Source of the DNA: Pyxicephalus adspersus
Taxonomy: Eukaryota; Chordata; Amphibia; Anura; Pyxicephalidae
DNA length: 64,000 nucleotides
Assembly (NCBI RefSeq): GCF_032062135.1
Contig: NC_092859.1
Span: 72,355,006-72,419,005 of the forward strand
Reading direction: 5' to 3'
In this document: positions 22,333 to 35,663 of the stretch, piece by piece
How positions within the stretch are numbered: the stretch's first letter is position 1
Layout of the letters: each line of letters starts with the position of its first letter
The notes under the pieces: model-generated
Seen by the model: only the letters and a program-made list of their open reading frames with translations
Told to the model about the DNA's origin: nothing
The model's database searches: none
Translations under genes and position numbers: made by a program

Positions 22333-24365
22333 GTATAAAGAGAACATTATATACCTTTAAGGCAAATTATGACTAGAGGTAGCAAAGAAGATTGAATGCT
22401 ATTCTTACGTGATAGAAAGTAGGTCATCATAATTAACAATAAAACAATTATAAAAGCAAGGTAATGTAAAAAGCGCACAAAGCCAAGATACACAGGCTGT
22501 TTTAGGACTTCTTGTGGGTGGGCCCCCATATCATGTGTCTTCTAACCCAAAAAACCATGTTGTTTCCTGAAGAGAAAAATCTAAGATCCTTGTGAAGTGT
22601 GAGTCCTAGCATGCACGGAAGGGCTTGTGATTCCACATAAGGTGGATGTGTCTTTCTTTTTCACACACTCCAGCAGTTCCCTTCAGACTGAAAGACTTTG
22701 TATCTCACTCCAATTTTTATGCTTGCATGGCTGGGTCATCCATACATAAAAGTAATCTGACCACTGGTGTCAGAGTTTGTTTTTGCAACCCATACCTGAC
22801 CACCAAGCCAAAATCAGCTTGAATAAAGCAGAACTAAACCCCATATAAAGTCACCTGTTCCCACCATAGGGCACCGTCATTTTCTTATCTTCCTTGTTGA
22901 GATCTTTCGCCGCCTTAATTGACTAATATGATGTCCCGTGCCTGTGTGGAACCTATTTAGTCCTGACAAGCACTTATTTAGTCCTGACAAGTATTCTTGA
23001 AATCAAAGTTCACAGCTGAACTTTTTTGACTGTTCCAAGGAGCGATCCGGCAGGTTAGTAGGATTATTGCAGAATTATTTGCGAATATTTTTTTTATTGG
23101 AAGTAGAAGGTTTACCCAACCAATACTGAGATTTACACTACGTGTCAAACTGGTAGACTTACTTTTCTCTACTGAAGGTATGTAATATAGCTTGGAGCAA
23201 CAGCACACTGATAATGCACATTTTCTACATGCTATGCTTGTACACATTTTTTTATGCTTGTACACATTTACCTAGTTGCAATTAAAAAAACCAACTCATT
23301 AGTAAAATACACTAAGGATTCTAGTTCAAAACAGGAAATCAGACATTCCCGATTTTTAGGCAGTAATTGATTACCACTGGAAAATGTTTGAGGGAAATGA
23401 CAGATTCCCAGTTTTCTGAAAAGAGCCCTAAATGATCTTGCACCTAGGGTTCCATTGCTTCTATGCTCAAATTATGGGCCTGGTATTTTTAACAAAGAGT
23501 TAAAGAGATTTATCCCAAGTTCTTTTTAATATTTGATCTCTGTTTTTATTTTTTTGTTCTTTTACTTCCACATTAAAAAAAAAAAATAAATGTAAATCGA
23601 TTAAAGACATTAAAACTGATTTATTCCTGTGTCAAAATGTGGCTTTTTTATACACAAAGCATGTGGTTATTGTTTTAAACATGTAATATTTTGTTCATGT
23701 ATCTTTATGTACAGTTGACATAAATTTTCTTCAGTTTTCTGGCATGGATTTTGGAGCACATTTTTAAATATACACTGTTATCTGGATGCGCTGTTTATGT
23801 TTTAATGGTGCTGTACTCCAGAAGCAGCTGTTGGGTCTTGCTTTTCCTCCATAAAATGAAGCTGTTCCTGCTGCTGAGGATGCTGTTACTGTCAGTCATG
23901 AAGGTTATCATCCTGACAAACCATCTGCTATTTAGCTTCTTTTCAAGGGTGCAGTAATGATACAAACTCTGAGGCACTATTTTGTTTAGTTGAACTAAAA
24001 TTTTGTAAAACTGTTTTATTTAGTTGGTGAACATAAAAATTTCATTTGCTTTTCCTTTAGTGTCATTTCATTTAGTGTTTTTTCATTTTAATCGATACAG
24101 CATATATAACCTTTAAAAATCTGGCACACCTCAGGTCCGGAGGTTGCCGGATTTTTGAACCTGTACTGTAGTTTGTTCTGAAAGTAGCTTACACTGTTCA
24201 GATGTTTTTAGCAGAGACATCTAGTGGTAAAAATCCATATTTCGGGATTTTGTAAACAAACAAGAGGTGTCTTGTGTAAAGGAATGTCTTCTCTTATGTC
24301 TAGCACAATTAATGATCGCTTTTTTTTACACGCTACATTAAAAGATATAAATGTAGCATGTAAGT
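22333..24365. other. Segment present in copy A only (~2.03 kb)
   Basis: Homology with B runs to 'taataattgtataaa' (22,333 / about 36,340) and resumes at 'atatattttcatgttattc' (24,366 / about 36,350). Either B lost about 2 kb or A gained it. I see no transposon ends or TSD, so deletion in B is slightly favoured. It contains one candidate minus-strand membrane-peptide exon, and otherwise nothing recognised. Confidence 0.6.
22409..22566 (-). CDS. Candidate first coding exon of a small membrane protein
   Basis: On the minus strand an acceptor-like tract (gatttttctcttcag) is followed by 158 nt ending at a donor gtaagaat. Within it an ATG with G at -3 and +4 (22,527-22,529) opens a frame MGAHPQEVLKQPVYLGF, then a predicted transmembrane helix (FIIVLLLIMMTYFL). 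No earlier in-frame start lies in the block. No similar protein comes to mind, and no second exon was found. The hydrophobic stretch could be chance in AT-rich DNA. Confidence 0.2.
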
Positions 24366-24940
24366 ATATTATATATTTTCATGTTATTCTCCGAGCTGTA
24401 GAGTGATCTTTGCTCTTCTCTGTTAACTGCATCCACATTCTCCCTCTATATAAACAAACCTTTGATGGATATTCAAGAATTATAATATATAATAAATGTA
24501 TTTAAAGCTGATTTGTTTTAACTCTTAACTCATGTTATCATTGTTTCAGAATGCAATTCTTTTTGGAACATGCATTTTAGAACAAATGTGCCAATATTTT
24601 TTTTTATAAATAAAAACAGCATATTATATATTGTCAAATTTATACTTGCTTGATATATACAGTTACAAAACTAGTCAAGGAAATTGAAAAGGGCCAATGT
24701 TATAATTTTTGGAAGGAACATTTTGAATATCCTATTTGAAAACTTTCAAATATTTCCCAAATCTTAAAATTATATTTTTACAATGTAACATTATACTGTT
24801 ATGCCATAAGTAGGAATCTTTTGTTAAAAGCTTTTGTTTGCAGTAAATGGGTTTTGCATTGCCATACATGTTTTTAAAAATACAAATGCCTTATAATCTA
24901 TGTGAAATGGAGGTTCAATATGGTCAATGAACCTCTGTCA

Positions 24941-24944
<4 letters not shown>

Positions 24945-24986
<42 letters not shown>
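24945..24986. repeat. (AT)n microsatellite
   Basis: Twenty-one AT units between the end of copy A and the start of the Ty3/gypsy LTR-like sequence. The insertion site of that element was probably in this tract. Confidence 0.95.
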
Positions 24987-24989
<3 letters not shown>

Positions 24990-25470
24990 GATAGAATTGT
25001 GCCTTCATTAAAGGCTCTAAGGGAAGCAAAGTATGTGCTACTTGGTTATGCGGCTTATGGTAAAAACGGGTGTTGAGGGCCTTGGAGACGGCCAAGGGAA
25101 GGGAAGGGAGGGTTCCTTAGCCACCTGTTCCATGTCCGGGATTCAGCTCAGGTGTTTCATGAGGGCAGTCAGTTGCCTGGAGAGAGATTATGACAAAGGT
25201 TTCCTAGAGCTGAAGAGGAGACTTTGGACTGAGCTTACCAAGACTGCATGAACTGCGAGTGGATTCTGTCTACTTCATTTGCATGAATTGTGTACCACTG
25301 GGGCTTACAAGTGGACAGAGGGAGAGATAGCTTACCAAAAGTGAGGTAGCTATTTGCCCAGCCGGGCCATTGTTTGTTTTTCAGTTTATTGTTTTGTTTT
25401 TTTGTTAAATGGCTCTGACAATAAAGCCTGCAGGCCGAAGCTTGAATTTTTGCATGTCCTGATTTGTTTG
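24987..25470 (+). mobile_element. LTR-like 5' region of the Gmr1-type Ty3/gypsy remnant
   Basis: It begins TGTGATAGAATTG right after the AT tract, and carries an AATAAA at about 25,419 followed by a short tail. Retroelement capsid coding starts directly afterwards. That order (TG start, polyadenylation signal, gag) suggests a 5' LTR with the leader and gag N-terminus deleted. No matching 3' LTR is present, so it cannot be confirmed here. Confidence 0.45.
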
Positions 25471-25473
25471 GTG

Positions 25474-26215
25474 AGGAAGTGGTTGCAGCCCGAGACCCTC
25501 ACTGCTCTGCAAATTGTAGAGAAGTTCACAATAGACCGATTCCTGCGAGCACTTCCCCAGACTCTGCAGAGGTGGGTAACCCATGCTGACCCACAGAACA
25601 TGAACCAGCTGATCGAGTTGATTGAGCGATACATGGTTGCAGAGGACATCTTAGCAGGGCCAGCGCTAAAAGCTTTCACCTCCCAAACAGTTGTCGCCCC
25701 GGCGACAAGGAATCCATGGCGCCATCTGAAACCATGACTGATAAAAAACTCCTGGTTGGAGAAAGATCATGTGGTGCGTCACCTTCGGATACCCGGGGCC
25801 GGTTTCAGTGTTGGCGGTGCCATGAATGGGGCCATGTTGCGGCCAGATGCCCCCTACCATCAGATGCTTGCTGGCAGATGTCCTTCTTTGGTCGCCCGGT
25901 ATGTACCTCAGATACTGCCCTAAACATGGCTGTTGTGAAAGTGGGGGGGGGGTCTGTGTGGGCTCTGCTTGACTCGGGAAGTTTGGAGACTCTAGTGCAT
26001 GCCAGTTTGGTGGAGGGTCATCAGCTCCAAGAACCCAGAATCCGTGTGATGTGCATCCATGCACATCACACATTCTACTTTTCAAGTGGAATTAAGGTAG
26101 AATTAAGCGTTGCAACCTGACATGTCTTTCAATGATGTCACACCATATACGGTGCATATACACAGATGGAACCTATCTCATTGCTCGATGTGAGCATGTT
26201 GCTGGGGAAAAGGGG
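25474..26215 (+). pseudogene. Ty3/gypsy (Gmr1-like) gag-protease fragment with SCAN-like capsid
   Basis: Gag builds the retrotransposon particle; the protease matures it. Visible in order: a SCAN-like helical segment (25,474-25,647, with KWLQPE, FLRALP and the motif ...QLIELIERYM), a frame change near 25,700, a CCHC zinc knuckle (25,809-25,850, CWRCHEWGHVAARC) and an aspartic-protease start with LLDSGS at about 25,965-25,982, the catalytic Asp codon being 25,971-25,973. Gmr1-type gags carry the capsid segment from which vertebrate SCAN domains are thought to derive (established knowledge). The gag N-terminus, RT and integrase are missing. Confidence 0.75.
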
Positions 26216-28230
26216 ATTCTAATTGGATAATGTAATAAGAATCTGCCACAATTTTTATTCCATGTTCAAACTCCTGCTTGAACGTGGTCTAATTTCTCCT
26301 GTTATCTTTTACCATGAATGCCATCTGGGTCTGTAATTTTCTTCAACATATTTTTACATGGAATTTTACAGTTTACTTGATTTTTTCTGTTTTTCTGTAT
26401 CAGATTGCCCAACTTATTAAAAGAAAACTCAGTTTTGGGGCTCTTCCATACGGAAACCTCCCTTTTTTGTAAATATTTCTATATTGGTTTTCAAAATTAT
26501 CAGAACAGATAAGACAACAGAGAATAACAAGGCTGGAGAAACAATGGAAGAGAAATCCCTAAATAAAAGAGGGGGAAAACAATAAAAATAATGCACACTA
26601 TAATAGGTAGTATAAACATCAGAATTAATAGAACATGGTCACATAAGGGTACAGATAATAATGTGTAATAGGTGAAGTAGTCTTCAAAATCAAATTAAAT
26701 AAATACATTAATTATATACAATAAAGAATATTTAAACAGTTCAATGATTGTTGCCAATTCTTGATTTCTAAAGATACTAAGAATAAATAGGGACCACTTT
26801 TGAAAGATAGGTGTAGTGTTTCGCTTTTGTTTCCACAATCTCTCTTTAAAAAAAATATCTTTAAAAATGAAGTCACATGAAGTCGTGAGCATTGTAGCGA
26901 ACAGGAACCAATGATGTCAAATGCAAGGGGTATTTGGCATTATAAACCTAAATCTTCCCTGGAAAAGGGATGAACAATCCTGGATAATGCTATTGGTAGT
27001 TGTATTGTGGCAGAATTGCTGCATTTTTTTTGGGATCCAGTCCCCGAGTTTCCTGGAAGGAATGGGTGGGCCAAGCCGCCTATACTTCTTCTAAGGCCTG
27101 AATTTTTCAATGGCCCTGGAGCACCTGGCCAAGAACAATAAAAAGGAAGCGGGCCTTTGAAACAGGGGAAGTTGGAGCCTGAGGCTAGGTGGATCAGGAG
27201 GACGGGCCTTGAATTTGGCATGATAGGTTTTTGTTGACTGCAGAATATAGGGATGAATCCAAGCCAACATTATCACTCTCCTGGCTGCCAGGTGACATAT
27301 ATTGAATAAATCTTGTAATTTTTAATACTTCAAATACATTTTTTGGCTGCTCATATTACTAATGAAAAAAAAGATGTAAACAATGTTACATTTAAATTGA
27401 ACTAGATAATGACAAAGGTATTAATAAATATTATGAGGTTGGAGGTCCTTCTTTTCCATCTTTCGCTCTCTGACCTTCTCTCATCTTTCCATATCCCAAC
27501 TTTTCATTTATTTCCACTTAGGTGAGCTTCCCACTTACCTTTTTTGTTTTCTTTTTCTATATTATTCAACACCTTATTTTACAAAGGTAAACTGATGTTC
27601 GGAATTTTCAGCTGGATTATCATAATTAATGAACATATCATTGTGGGTTGTTCGGTTGGATACTCTTTGTGGGTAGGGGAGAATTAGCTATATTGTATAC
27701 CATTTACCAAATTTGTTATTAATATTGGATTTGTGTGGCAATGATCAATTTTTTTTGTTATTACTTTTCCTTTAAAATAATCCTATAAATATTCACTTGT
27801 CCCTTCTGCAATAAAGGGCCTGTATAAGTAGCAATTTTTTATTAGTAGGATTTAGTTCCACTTGATTATATAGAAAAGGCAAAAAAAAAATATATTCACA
27901 TTTCAAAAATGTGATGTGTATTGTCTTCCTAAAGTTTATTCTAGGACAGCTAAAAAGTAAAAGAGTACTGCAATCTATCTGACACAGCTTCCTCAATCGT
28001 TATTTAAATATAGTTAAAAGGAACCACTTTGAAGTAATAAAGTACTGTAATCTATGTGACGCATCTTGTATTTGTTGTGTGCAGGGAACATCAAATACCC
28101 TTAAGCAACAGCCACACTGTGATTTAATGAGGTAGCCAAGTGATTTAACAATAACAATTCTGGATAATAATGTAAAACTTAAGCAGGACAATACACAAAG
28201 AACACTAACCCATACTAATCTAACATAAGG

Positions 28231-28460
28231 CCTAGTACACACGTGCAGTATTTGTCATTGAAAAGGACAAATGACTGCAGGATGCATGAACGAGTACTGT
28301 ACATACAGCATTGTTCTGCTCTATGGAGAGGGGAGGGAGGAGAATGACCGAGTGGCACCCTGCTGCGCACTCTCTCCTTCACTTGCATTACGATCGATTG
28401 TTGTCCGTGGACCTGCCAGGAAGGTCATTCGGACAACAAGCACTATACGCACACTCTCTT
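28231..28460. mobile_element. MITE of the 10,473 family (copy B member)
   Basis: Counterpart of 15,335-15,570 with the same order of blocks (cctagtacacacgtgcagt, ttctgctctatggagag, gtggcaccctgctgcgc). Present in both duplicates, hence older than the duplication. Confidence 0.65.
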
Positions 28461-30438
28461 GAGAAACAGCACAATTTCTTGAATTAGGGGAAGAGGTAGA
28501 GGGGGTTGAAACAATAGATTTTACCTTTTTACCACCATTATCTTTAATAGCTACTTAGGCTACACACGCACATGCAATGGTTCTTGTTCAATAATCGACT
28601 CTAAGTAGCTATTAGAGATAATGGTAGTATAGAATATTGTGTGAACTAACATGGGGAGGGTGGTGGATTTAAAAAAATAAAACATTAAATCTTTTTATTT
28701 ATTTTTATTTAATGTATAATATGGTGGGGAAGAGTTCAACAAAAATGTTGATTTCCTTTAAACATTTTGTGGTTTAATGGTTGTAAATGTACCTAACACC
28801 CAAGCAGACTTAAGTTCATGGCTGTCTGGAGTTTGGACTTTCAGTAACGAATCTGGAATGTTTCTGATCTAGAATTGAAACTGTATCCTCTTCAGCCTTG
28901 AGAGACTTTAATAAATCAGGCTCATTGTGTCCCATTATGTCAAGTAAAAGGCCAATACTTAGTAAATACGATGAGTAAATGAATTATGGCAAAGAAAAAA
29001 AAGTCTATGATTAGTAGTAAGATGCGAAGTAGTTAGAGAAAGACACTTTGTTGAATGTGACACCATTACATCCTCAAACTGCTGGCAATATTAAAAGCAG
29101 AGTACCCTAAAAAGACAGTGAAGAAGGGGGCAGTAGCTTTGTGCTCCTTCAGCCCATACACCCCCCCCTCCACACAACATGGCTTCCTATTCTATAGGGA
29201 ATATGTTTCTACACACTCGCCTGACTCCCCCATGAATTTTAGTGACAATACAGTATTTTAGGGACTTGCAATTAATTCAAAATCTGTCAGCAGTTTTTTT
29301 TGATTTTCACAATAATACTTTAATTTTGATTTAGGGCATAACTGGATGTTTTGTATTTTTTCTTTTGAAAGATGTTCCCTAGGTTGCCCCTGACATCCTG
29401 GCAATTTTGGTGACAATACTACATTAGGGGCTTTGTAATTGTTTTTTTTTTGGGGAAATTTTTTTTTATTTCAGTTTTACAATATATAACATTACAGCAA
29501 CTAAACACCAACAACAAAGAACTAAACCAACCTCGTCTAAGGTAAATACAATAAATAACTAAAAATAAAGAACCAAATTCGGGGGGCAGAGACAACAGCA
29601 CTGGCCGCATCTTACTGAATCTTGATGGGACCTGCTGTAATCCTTCTCCATCGGCGACGGGTAAGAAGATTTCTGTGCCCTGCCGCCTCTAACATGTGCC
29701 TTTTTCCCTGCTGTGTCGGCGGGATCCCCCATCAGAGCCCACAATCTTGATTTAACCAGGAGTGAGTGCTCATGAGGTGGCAGTGTGTGAGTGGTGGCCA
29801 TATTGGCCGCGTGGCCGGAGCACTAAATACTAAAAAACCCAGTTAATTCTGTGGCTATATAATCACTGCCTGAGCATTCCTTCCTACAAGTTTATTCTTT
29901 CCTTATTCAATCACTTTATATCTTCATTGCTGTGAGGGAGTTCCACCTGGAATCACTCTGTTATAACCCTGATGGCACTTACTTCAGCTGATACTGTGAC
30001 TATATAATGTATGCCTGAGTATCCCTTCCTACAAGTTTGCTCTTTAATGAGTTAATCACTCGATATCTTCATTGCTGAGAGGAAGTTCCACCTGGGAATA
30101 GATTTGGTTTAACTCTGCTGGCACATAAGTCCATTTTGTAGGCTTGCTGGATAAGGCTGCAGGCTGAAATGGCCATGCTCCTAAGACTTAACATTTTAAG
30201 CACAAAATCTGTCCTGGGATCTGTCTTGCAAGACTGTGTGTGCATGCTAGATGGTCTGCCTCACGGAATATCCAGTGCCACGTATTGTCTTTTACATCAA
30301 CAAGTTGCACCCTTTTTACCTTTTTCATGTTGAATGCTTTCCATACTAATTTGAGATGGCCCTTGAATATCATATAAGTGCTTTTCGATTATTGCTAGCA
30401 ATCAAAGGAGTGCTGCTGTTTTCTGTATAAAAATTCTC

Positions 30439-31256
30439 GTGTTTCCTGATGCACAAATTTGTCACTCGTTCTACCCCTGGCACAATGAACAAGCACAAAA
30501 AGGCAAAGAGCACATGCTACACAATAAGGCAAAGGCACATGCTACACCTACTACTTCACCTGCTCATTTTCTGGGGGAACAGGACTCTAACTTGTCACCT
30601 ATGGACATATCCAATGCAGTAGGCACACCTACAGGATCACAGGTCTTCAACCTTTTTCTACCTTATTTTGATAAAAAATGTACTACCCTCCAATCTTCTC
30701 TTGACGCAACCCTTCAGCAGATTTCTAGCAACACTGCCCATGTATTGGAACTGGAACAGAGAATTAGTGATCTAGAAGACCAAGTTTTAGCTCACCAATC
30801 CACCATTACTATTCAATTTAACCAACTGTCATCACTCACTGAAAAGATGATCTGGAGAATAGAAACCAATGTTCTAACCTGCACTTTTTGGGGATCCCGG
30901 AAACGCACAAATACCTGGATTTACTAAAATTTATCACAGTGGATCTGATGCATGCTCTCCATCTGGAACCTCTATCAACATGCATGATTGAATGTATACA
31001 CCGTATTGGCCTGCGAGATTGTATCTCTCATGTTAAACCACGTGCAGTGATTGAAAAATGTTTTCACTTTCTAGATAAAGAGCGGATTTTATCTACCTAT
31101 AAAAAAGCCGGCTCCGTGGTAGTCAATGGGTGCAAAATACTCATCTCCAAAGATTTTTCAACAGTGGTTACTCAGCAACGACAAGCTTTTTCCCCGGCTT
31201 GCAAGTTTCTGATTTACCAGAAAATCCACTTTGCTTTGTTGTATCCAGCAAAATAA
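30439..31256 (+). pseudogene. L1 ORF1 (RNA-binding protein) remnant
   Basis: L1 ORF1p is a trimeric RNA-binding chaperone. Here a coiled-coil region (about 30,700-30,850, with VLELEQRISDLEDQV) is followed by the RRM start (FLGIPETHKYLDLL-like, about 30,885). The conserved middle, with an H-R-(I/L)-G motif (IHRIGLRD, near 31,000), follows. The two frames of 162 and 122 codons overlap with a frameshift near 30,890. The C-terminal domain ends near 31,256 (LLYPAK). Non-functional. Confidence 0.7.
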
Positions 31257-31794
31257 TGATTACAGTGAATAGAACTGCCTTACTATTGGATGATCTGGAA
31301 TCCGCCCTCTCTCCAATACAATTTCAATTGAGTAATTGTATTTGTTGGATTTAATTGCTGATTCTGGTCCTGGTACTATTGTATGCTAATTTATATATTT
31401 TTACATACCATTATCAGCAACTGCTCACTAAAATTGTTCTTCAGTGTCTCTTGTTTTTTATCTTCCCTTACACAGGGAAAAAAGGAATGTTGTTAGATTG
31501 TTTTAAAGTTAAAAAAATAAGGTTCGCAGTGCAATATGTTTACAGAATTTGTTGCACATTTCTACATGTTTTTATACTGATGCTTGCTTTAAAATCTCAA
31601 ATTAGCTTTCTACCATATCATTCAGATACCCCAAATTTTTATGGTTTCTATATGAGCAGGAAAGCCTGGGGCAATCCTGCCCATTTTTTGAGTGTACTAT
31701 CTAGTAGAATTAGCACCTTCAGTAGCGATAAACTATGATAGCTGGTACTAATGTAACAAATGACCTCACTGTAGCGGTTCAAAGAGAACTTAAT

Positions 31795-34700
31795 TGAATA
31801 ACTTGGAATGTGGGAGGTCTCAATCACCATATTAAATGAAGCAAAGTGACCGCCCACTTGCGCTCTCTCCACCCAGATCTGGTTCTTTTACAGGAAACCC
31901 ATCTTCAAACAGGTGACACCTTGCGTCTCCCAGGATCCTAGGTTGGGGAGGTAATTGCATCCCCCTATTCTAAAAAGAAAAGAGGGGTGGCTACAATCTT
32001 TAAACTTACCAATTACTTGATGTACATATAGACCAGAACTGATGTTATTTGTTACTAAAAATGATTATACAAGGTATCACCTACTCCCTTCTTAACATTT
32101 ATGCACCCAATGGTCCTAATGCCCACTATTTCATTTAAATTTCAGAGTTACTTTTATCAGGTGATTATCCAAATTTAATAATAGGAGGGGACTTTAATTT
32201 GGCCCCAGACCCTAATGTAGATAGATCGGACACACACTCTGCTCCCTGTTCAAGTGTACTGTACAATTTTATGGGATCAATGTCACTTTTAGACCCCTGG
32301 AGAACACATAATCCAACTCAGAGAGATTATTCTTGTTGGTCTAAGGTACATAAGACTTTTTCCGGCATTGATTTTTTTAATTAACCCTTGATTCATGGTA
32401 TATCATCCGATGTTTTTGTTGGATCATGCCCCAGCATCAATGAAATTGGAATTGGCATATCCAATTACTTAATCTCCTAGATGGCGCTTCCTTACATACC
32501 TTTCCTCCGCCACAGAATTTATATCTTTTTTATTAACATCCTGGGCTAATTTCCAGGATGACAACATCCAGCATTGGGAGGACTCGGTTTTGCTTTGGGA
32601 AACAGTAAAAGCAGTTATGAGAGGCCAGATTTCATCCTATGTCATTAGACAAAGGGAAGAAAATTAAAATCTATGCAAATCGTTATATGACAATGTGGCA
32701 GCAGCTCATAGAACTCAAATATTTGACCCCAGGGACTTTAATAGACAGGCCTGGTTACAAGCAGCAATGATTTTAGACGACCATTTACACACCAATTCAT
32801 TATTTAAAGCACCCAATACTAAATATAAATTGTATCTAGCTAATTTCTGCAGAAACCCAAACGTTCCATTCATACTTGATTCCTTGAGTGTCAAATGTCA
32901 CAAGCAAGATGACATCCTGAGGATTTTTGAAACTTACTACATGCAAATTTACTCTGCACAATCTGCAGAAACTTATATAGTGGCATTTTGGCATTTTTGC
33001 AAAAAGTGGACTTGCCAACTTTGTCAATGTCCCAGAAAGAACTTTTGAATGCCCCAATATGGAAGAGAATTGAGAATAAAAAAAAAAAAAATAATTGAAG
33101 AGATTGAGAGAGCTAATAAAACCCTTCCGTTAAATAAAACCCCGGGCCCGGATGGATTACCAGCTAAATTTTTTAAGCCACTGGAATCTTATCTCTCCAT
33201 ACAACGGTATCTTAGATAACTATACAACAGTATCTTACATAAACAAATAACTTTTCCGAATTTTACCCAAGCCCACACCTCATTGATTCCTAAACCTTAT
33301 AAAGATACTGAGTGCCCTTCATCCTATAGGTCAGTTGCGTTACTTAACACTGATTATAAAGTGATGGAAAGAATTATAGCAGGCTGCTTGCAACCTATGC
33401 TACCCGCTCAATTGACTGTTCATCAATTATTATTCCTTAGAAACCAACATATTTTGATTTGAATACGTACAGCTATTGCTGCAACCACACTTAAGTATAT
33501 TAAAAATCATGTACTTCTGAGTCTCGATGCAGAAAAATTGTTCGATTCTATGGCCCTATCTACACTCACTGCTCGCTTACAGACAATTCAGCATGTGCTT
33601 TTAAACCTATATAAAGTTTTTATATAACCATCTCACAACTCATTTTATTGTAAACAGTCAGCTCTCACAACCTATTGCTATGCATAGTGAAACAAGACAA
33701 GGATGCCCCCTATCCCCTTTGCTGTTTAATCTTGCACTAGATCCCTTACTGCGTATTTTAGAGTTAGACTCTAGATTCACTGGTATGAAGTTTGGTTCTG
33801 TGGTAATGAAAAACACTGCTTTTGCAGATGATATCCCAACAGAGTCCTTACGCTTTATCATGTCCACATTTCGAGAATTTCAAAAAATATCAGGGTATAT
33901 CATAAACTTTGTGGCCCTTTTTCTGTTTCCCAAACACAAACCAAGCTGGAGTTCCTTATTTCCATTTTAATGGGCTAAGTCCCATTTTAGGTACTTAGGA
34001 GTACTAATTCCCAAAAACCCTGCAAAACTTTACATTCTGAATTTCACGAAAGTTATATGATCAATGAAGAATGACTTTAAAATGTGAACATCCCTTACAC
34101 TCTCCTTTAAGGGACGAGTGGCTAATTAAAATGACCGCCTTTCCCAGGTTACTATTCCTGTTCCAAACGCTTCCAATTTTTTTACCGACCAAAGATTTCA
34201 AACTAATTAACTTTTTGTTCCGTTCATTTATATGGGATAGCAAACATGCTGTAGCCAGTCGCGCTATCCTCCAACAAACCATGAAAAATGGTGGATTGAA
34301 TGTACCAGATTAAGCCCACTATAATCAAGCAGCATTGCTGCATATTTTAAAAGATTGGATACACGGCACATCCTTTTACACAAACTTACAGGTGGAATTC
34401 TCATTATATTCCCCTCTGAATTCCATGGCAATTTTACATACCCACAAAGAACTCTTGCCAGAGGAGATACAATTGAACCCTTTAATTTGCTCTCTGTGGC
34501 AACTCTGGCATTTCTTAGGGAAAACAGAATCGCCTAATGCTCACACCTCATTATATCTCCCCCTTGCAGACAATGCTGAATTTACACCTGGATATGCCTC
34601 TTCTTTGTTAAAAACATGGGCTAACGGAGATTTTACATCAGTCAGATTACTAATTGATCCCGACACACAAGATATATTCTTTTCCAGAGTTAAAGAACAG

Positions 34701-35243
34701 CTTCCCTTTTATGGCAGACAGTATTTTCCTACTAATTCAAGTTAGGTTGTATGCAGTAAGGATTTCTAGACAGTCAGCTCCTCGGGGTTGGCATAATCCA
34801 TTAGACAAAATGTTGTTGTCCCCTCAGGTCCCCACAAAGGCTATCCGTAATGAGTTTTAACTGATAGTTATATGTTATATGAGTTATATGAGTTATATAC
34901 CTGTATGAGTTTCTTAGAACTGACCTAAATTATGTAACTTTAATGGTAAGCATGGCAAAATGGAGAGCTCATTTTCCTGATCTACCGGTTTCAAAAATCC
35001 TGCAAATGTACAGATTATCCTGGAAGGCTATTCCAGCAGTTCAATACAGTGAAATGTTTTTTCGACTCTTCCATAGGAATTATATCTCACCTCAGTGAGA
35101 CTACTATATGGGTCTTTCAGATGGAAGCACATGTTTTAAATGTGGAGTCCAGATGGCTACACTTTATCATAATTTCTGGGAATGCACAATTATTAAGCAA
35201 TTCTGGAGACAGGTGGTACAACATATTCTTAGATTTTTACTGA
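31795..35243 (+). pseudogene. L1 ORF2 (endonuclease-RT) remnant
   Basis: Landmarks of L1 ORF2 appear in order: TWNVGGLNHHIK (31,800) and LLQETHLQTGD (31,884) of the AP-endonuclease, IGGDFNLAPDPNVD (32,180), the RT PGPDGLPAKFF (33,144), RQGCPLSPLLFN (33,690), the FADD catalytic box (33,820, reading FADDI), LGVL (34,000), and a C-terminal zinc-knuckle-like CFKC...H...C at about 35,127-35,194. Dozens of lesions break the frame. Three short in-frame pieces (32,695, 33,680, 34,335) are shadows of this one gene. Confidence 0.75.
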
Positions 35244-35663
35244 TTTATAAACCATTCACACCAAAATAAAGATAAATAACCAAATAAAAATGGTTTTATT
35301 TGTAAATATATACAAGGAAACGGTATGTTGTAGAAAGATGGTATGGAAGTAATCTGAGGTCTAGACTCCGTTTATCTGATAAAGCACCTGTAGGGCATTT
35401 TCTGTACGTTCCAGCCACTAATATATCTTGAAAACACAAAGATCAGTCGAAGCATCAGTCCACATACTTTCTCTTAAAAATTAATCTTGCTTTTCGTTCC
35501 TTTTCTGGAAGTAAGGATCCAGTATGGTGGGCACCCAATGATGAGTTTTTTTTTTGGTTTTGATGCAAACCATCATGTCAATACAGTAGCTACAGTGCTT
35601 GCCTAGCACTGAAGACCCAGAGTTTTGTTGAATCCTGGCTCATCCACAAAAATTTGCAGTGAT

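Larger units (their letters stand above)
13365..24940 (+). repeat. Tandem segmental duplication, copy A
   Basis: Homology to copy B (26,238-36,910) starts at 'tttttattccatgttTaaac' and runs collinearly. Matched pairs include 13,390/26,255, 14,280/27,125, 15,120/27,990, 15,335/28,231, 20,590/28,607, 21,600/29,545, 21,680/35,310, 22,300/36,295, 24,385/36,365 and 24,890/36,875. Copy A alone carries a CR1 insertion and about 2 kb (22,333-24,365) missing in B. Copies look roughly 85-90% alike by eye. No host gene is confirmed inside. Confidence 0.9.
29579..35272 (+). mobile_element. L1-like non-LTR retrotransposon, decayed but nearly full length
   Basis: Copy A gives the empty site (aaataaataaccaaac at about 21,630-21,646). 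In B the matching sequence flanks the element as a 13-bp TSD with one mismatch: taaagaaccaaat (29,566-29,578) and taaataaccaaat (35,273-35,285). The 5.7-kb insert begins tcggggggcagag, carries L1 ORF1 and ORF2 remnants and ends in an A-rich tail (ccaaaataaaga). Many stops and frameshifts indicate an old copy, although it is younger than the duplication. Confidence 0.85.

Noticed and set aside
22978..23265. 95-codon minus-strand frame with cysteines
   Set aside because: No family resemblance; ordinary length for chance in this composition.
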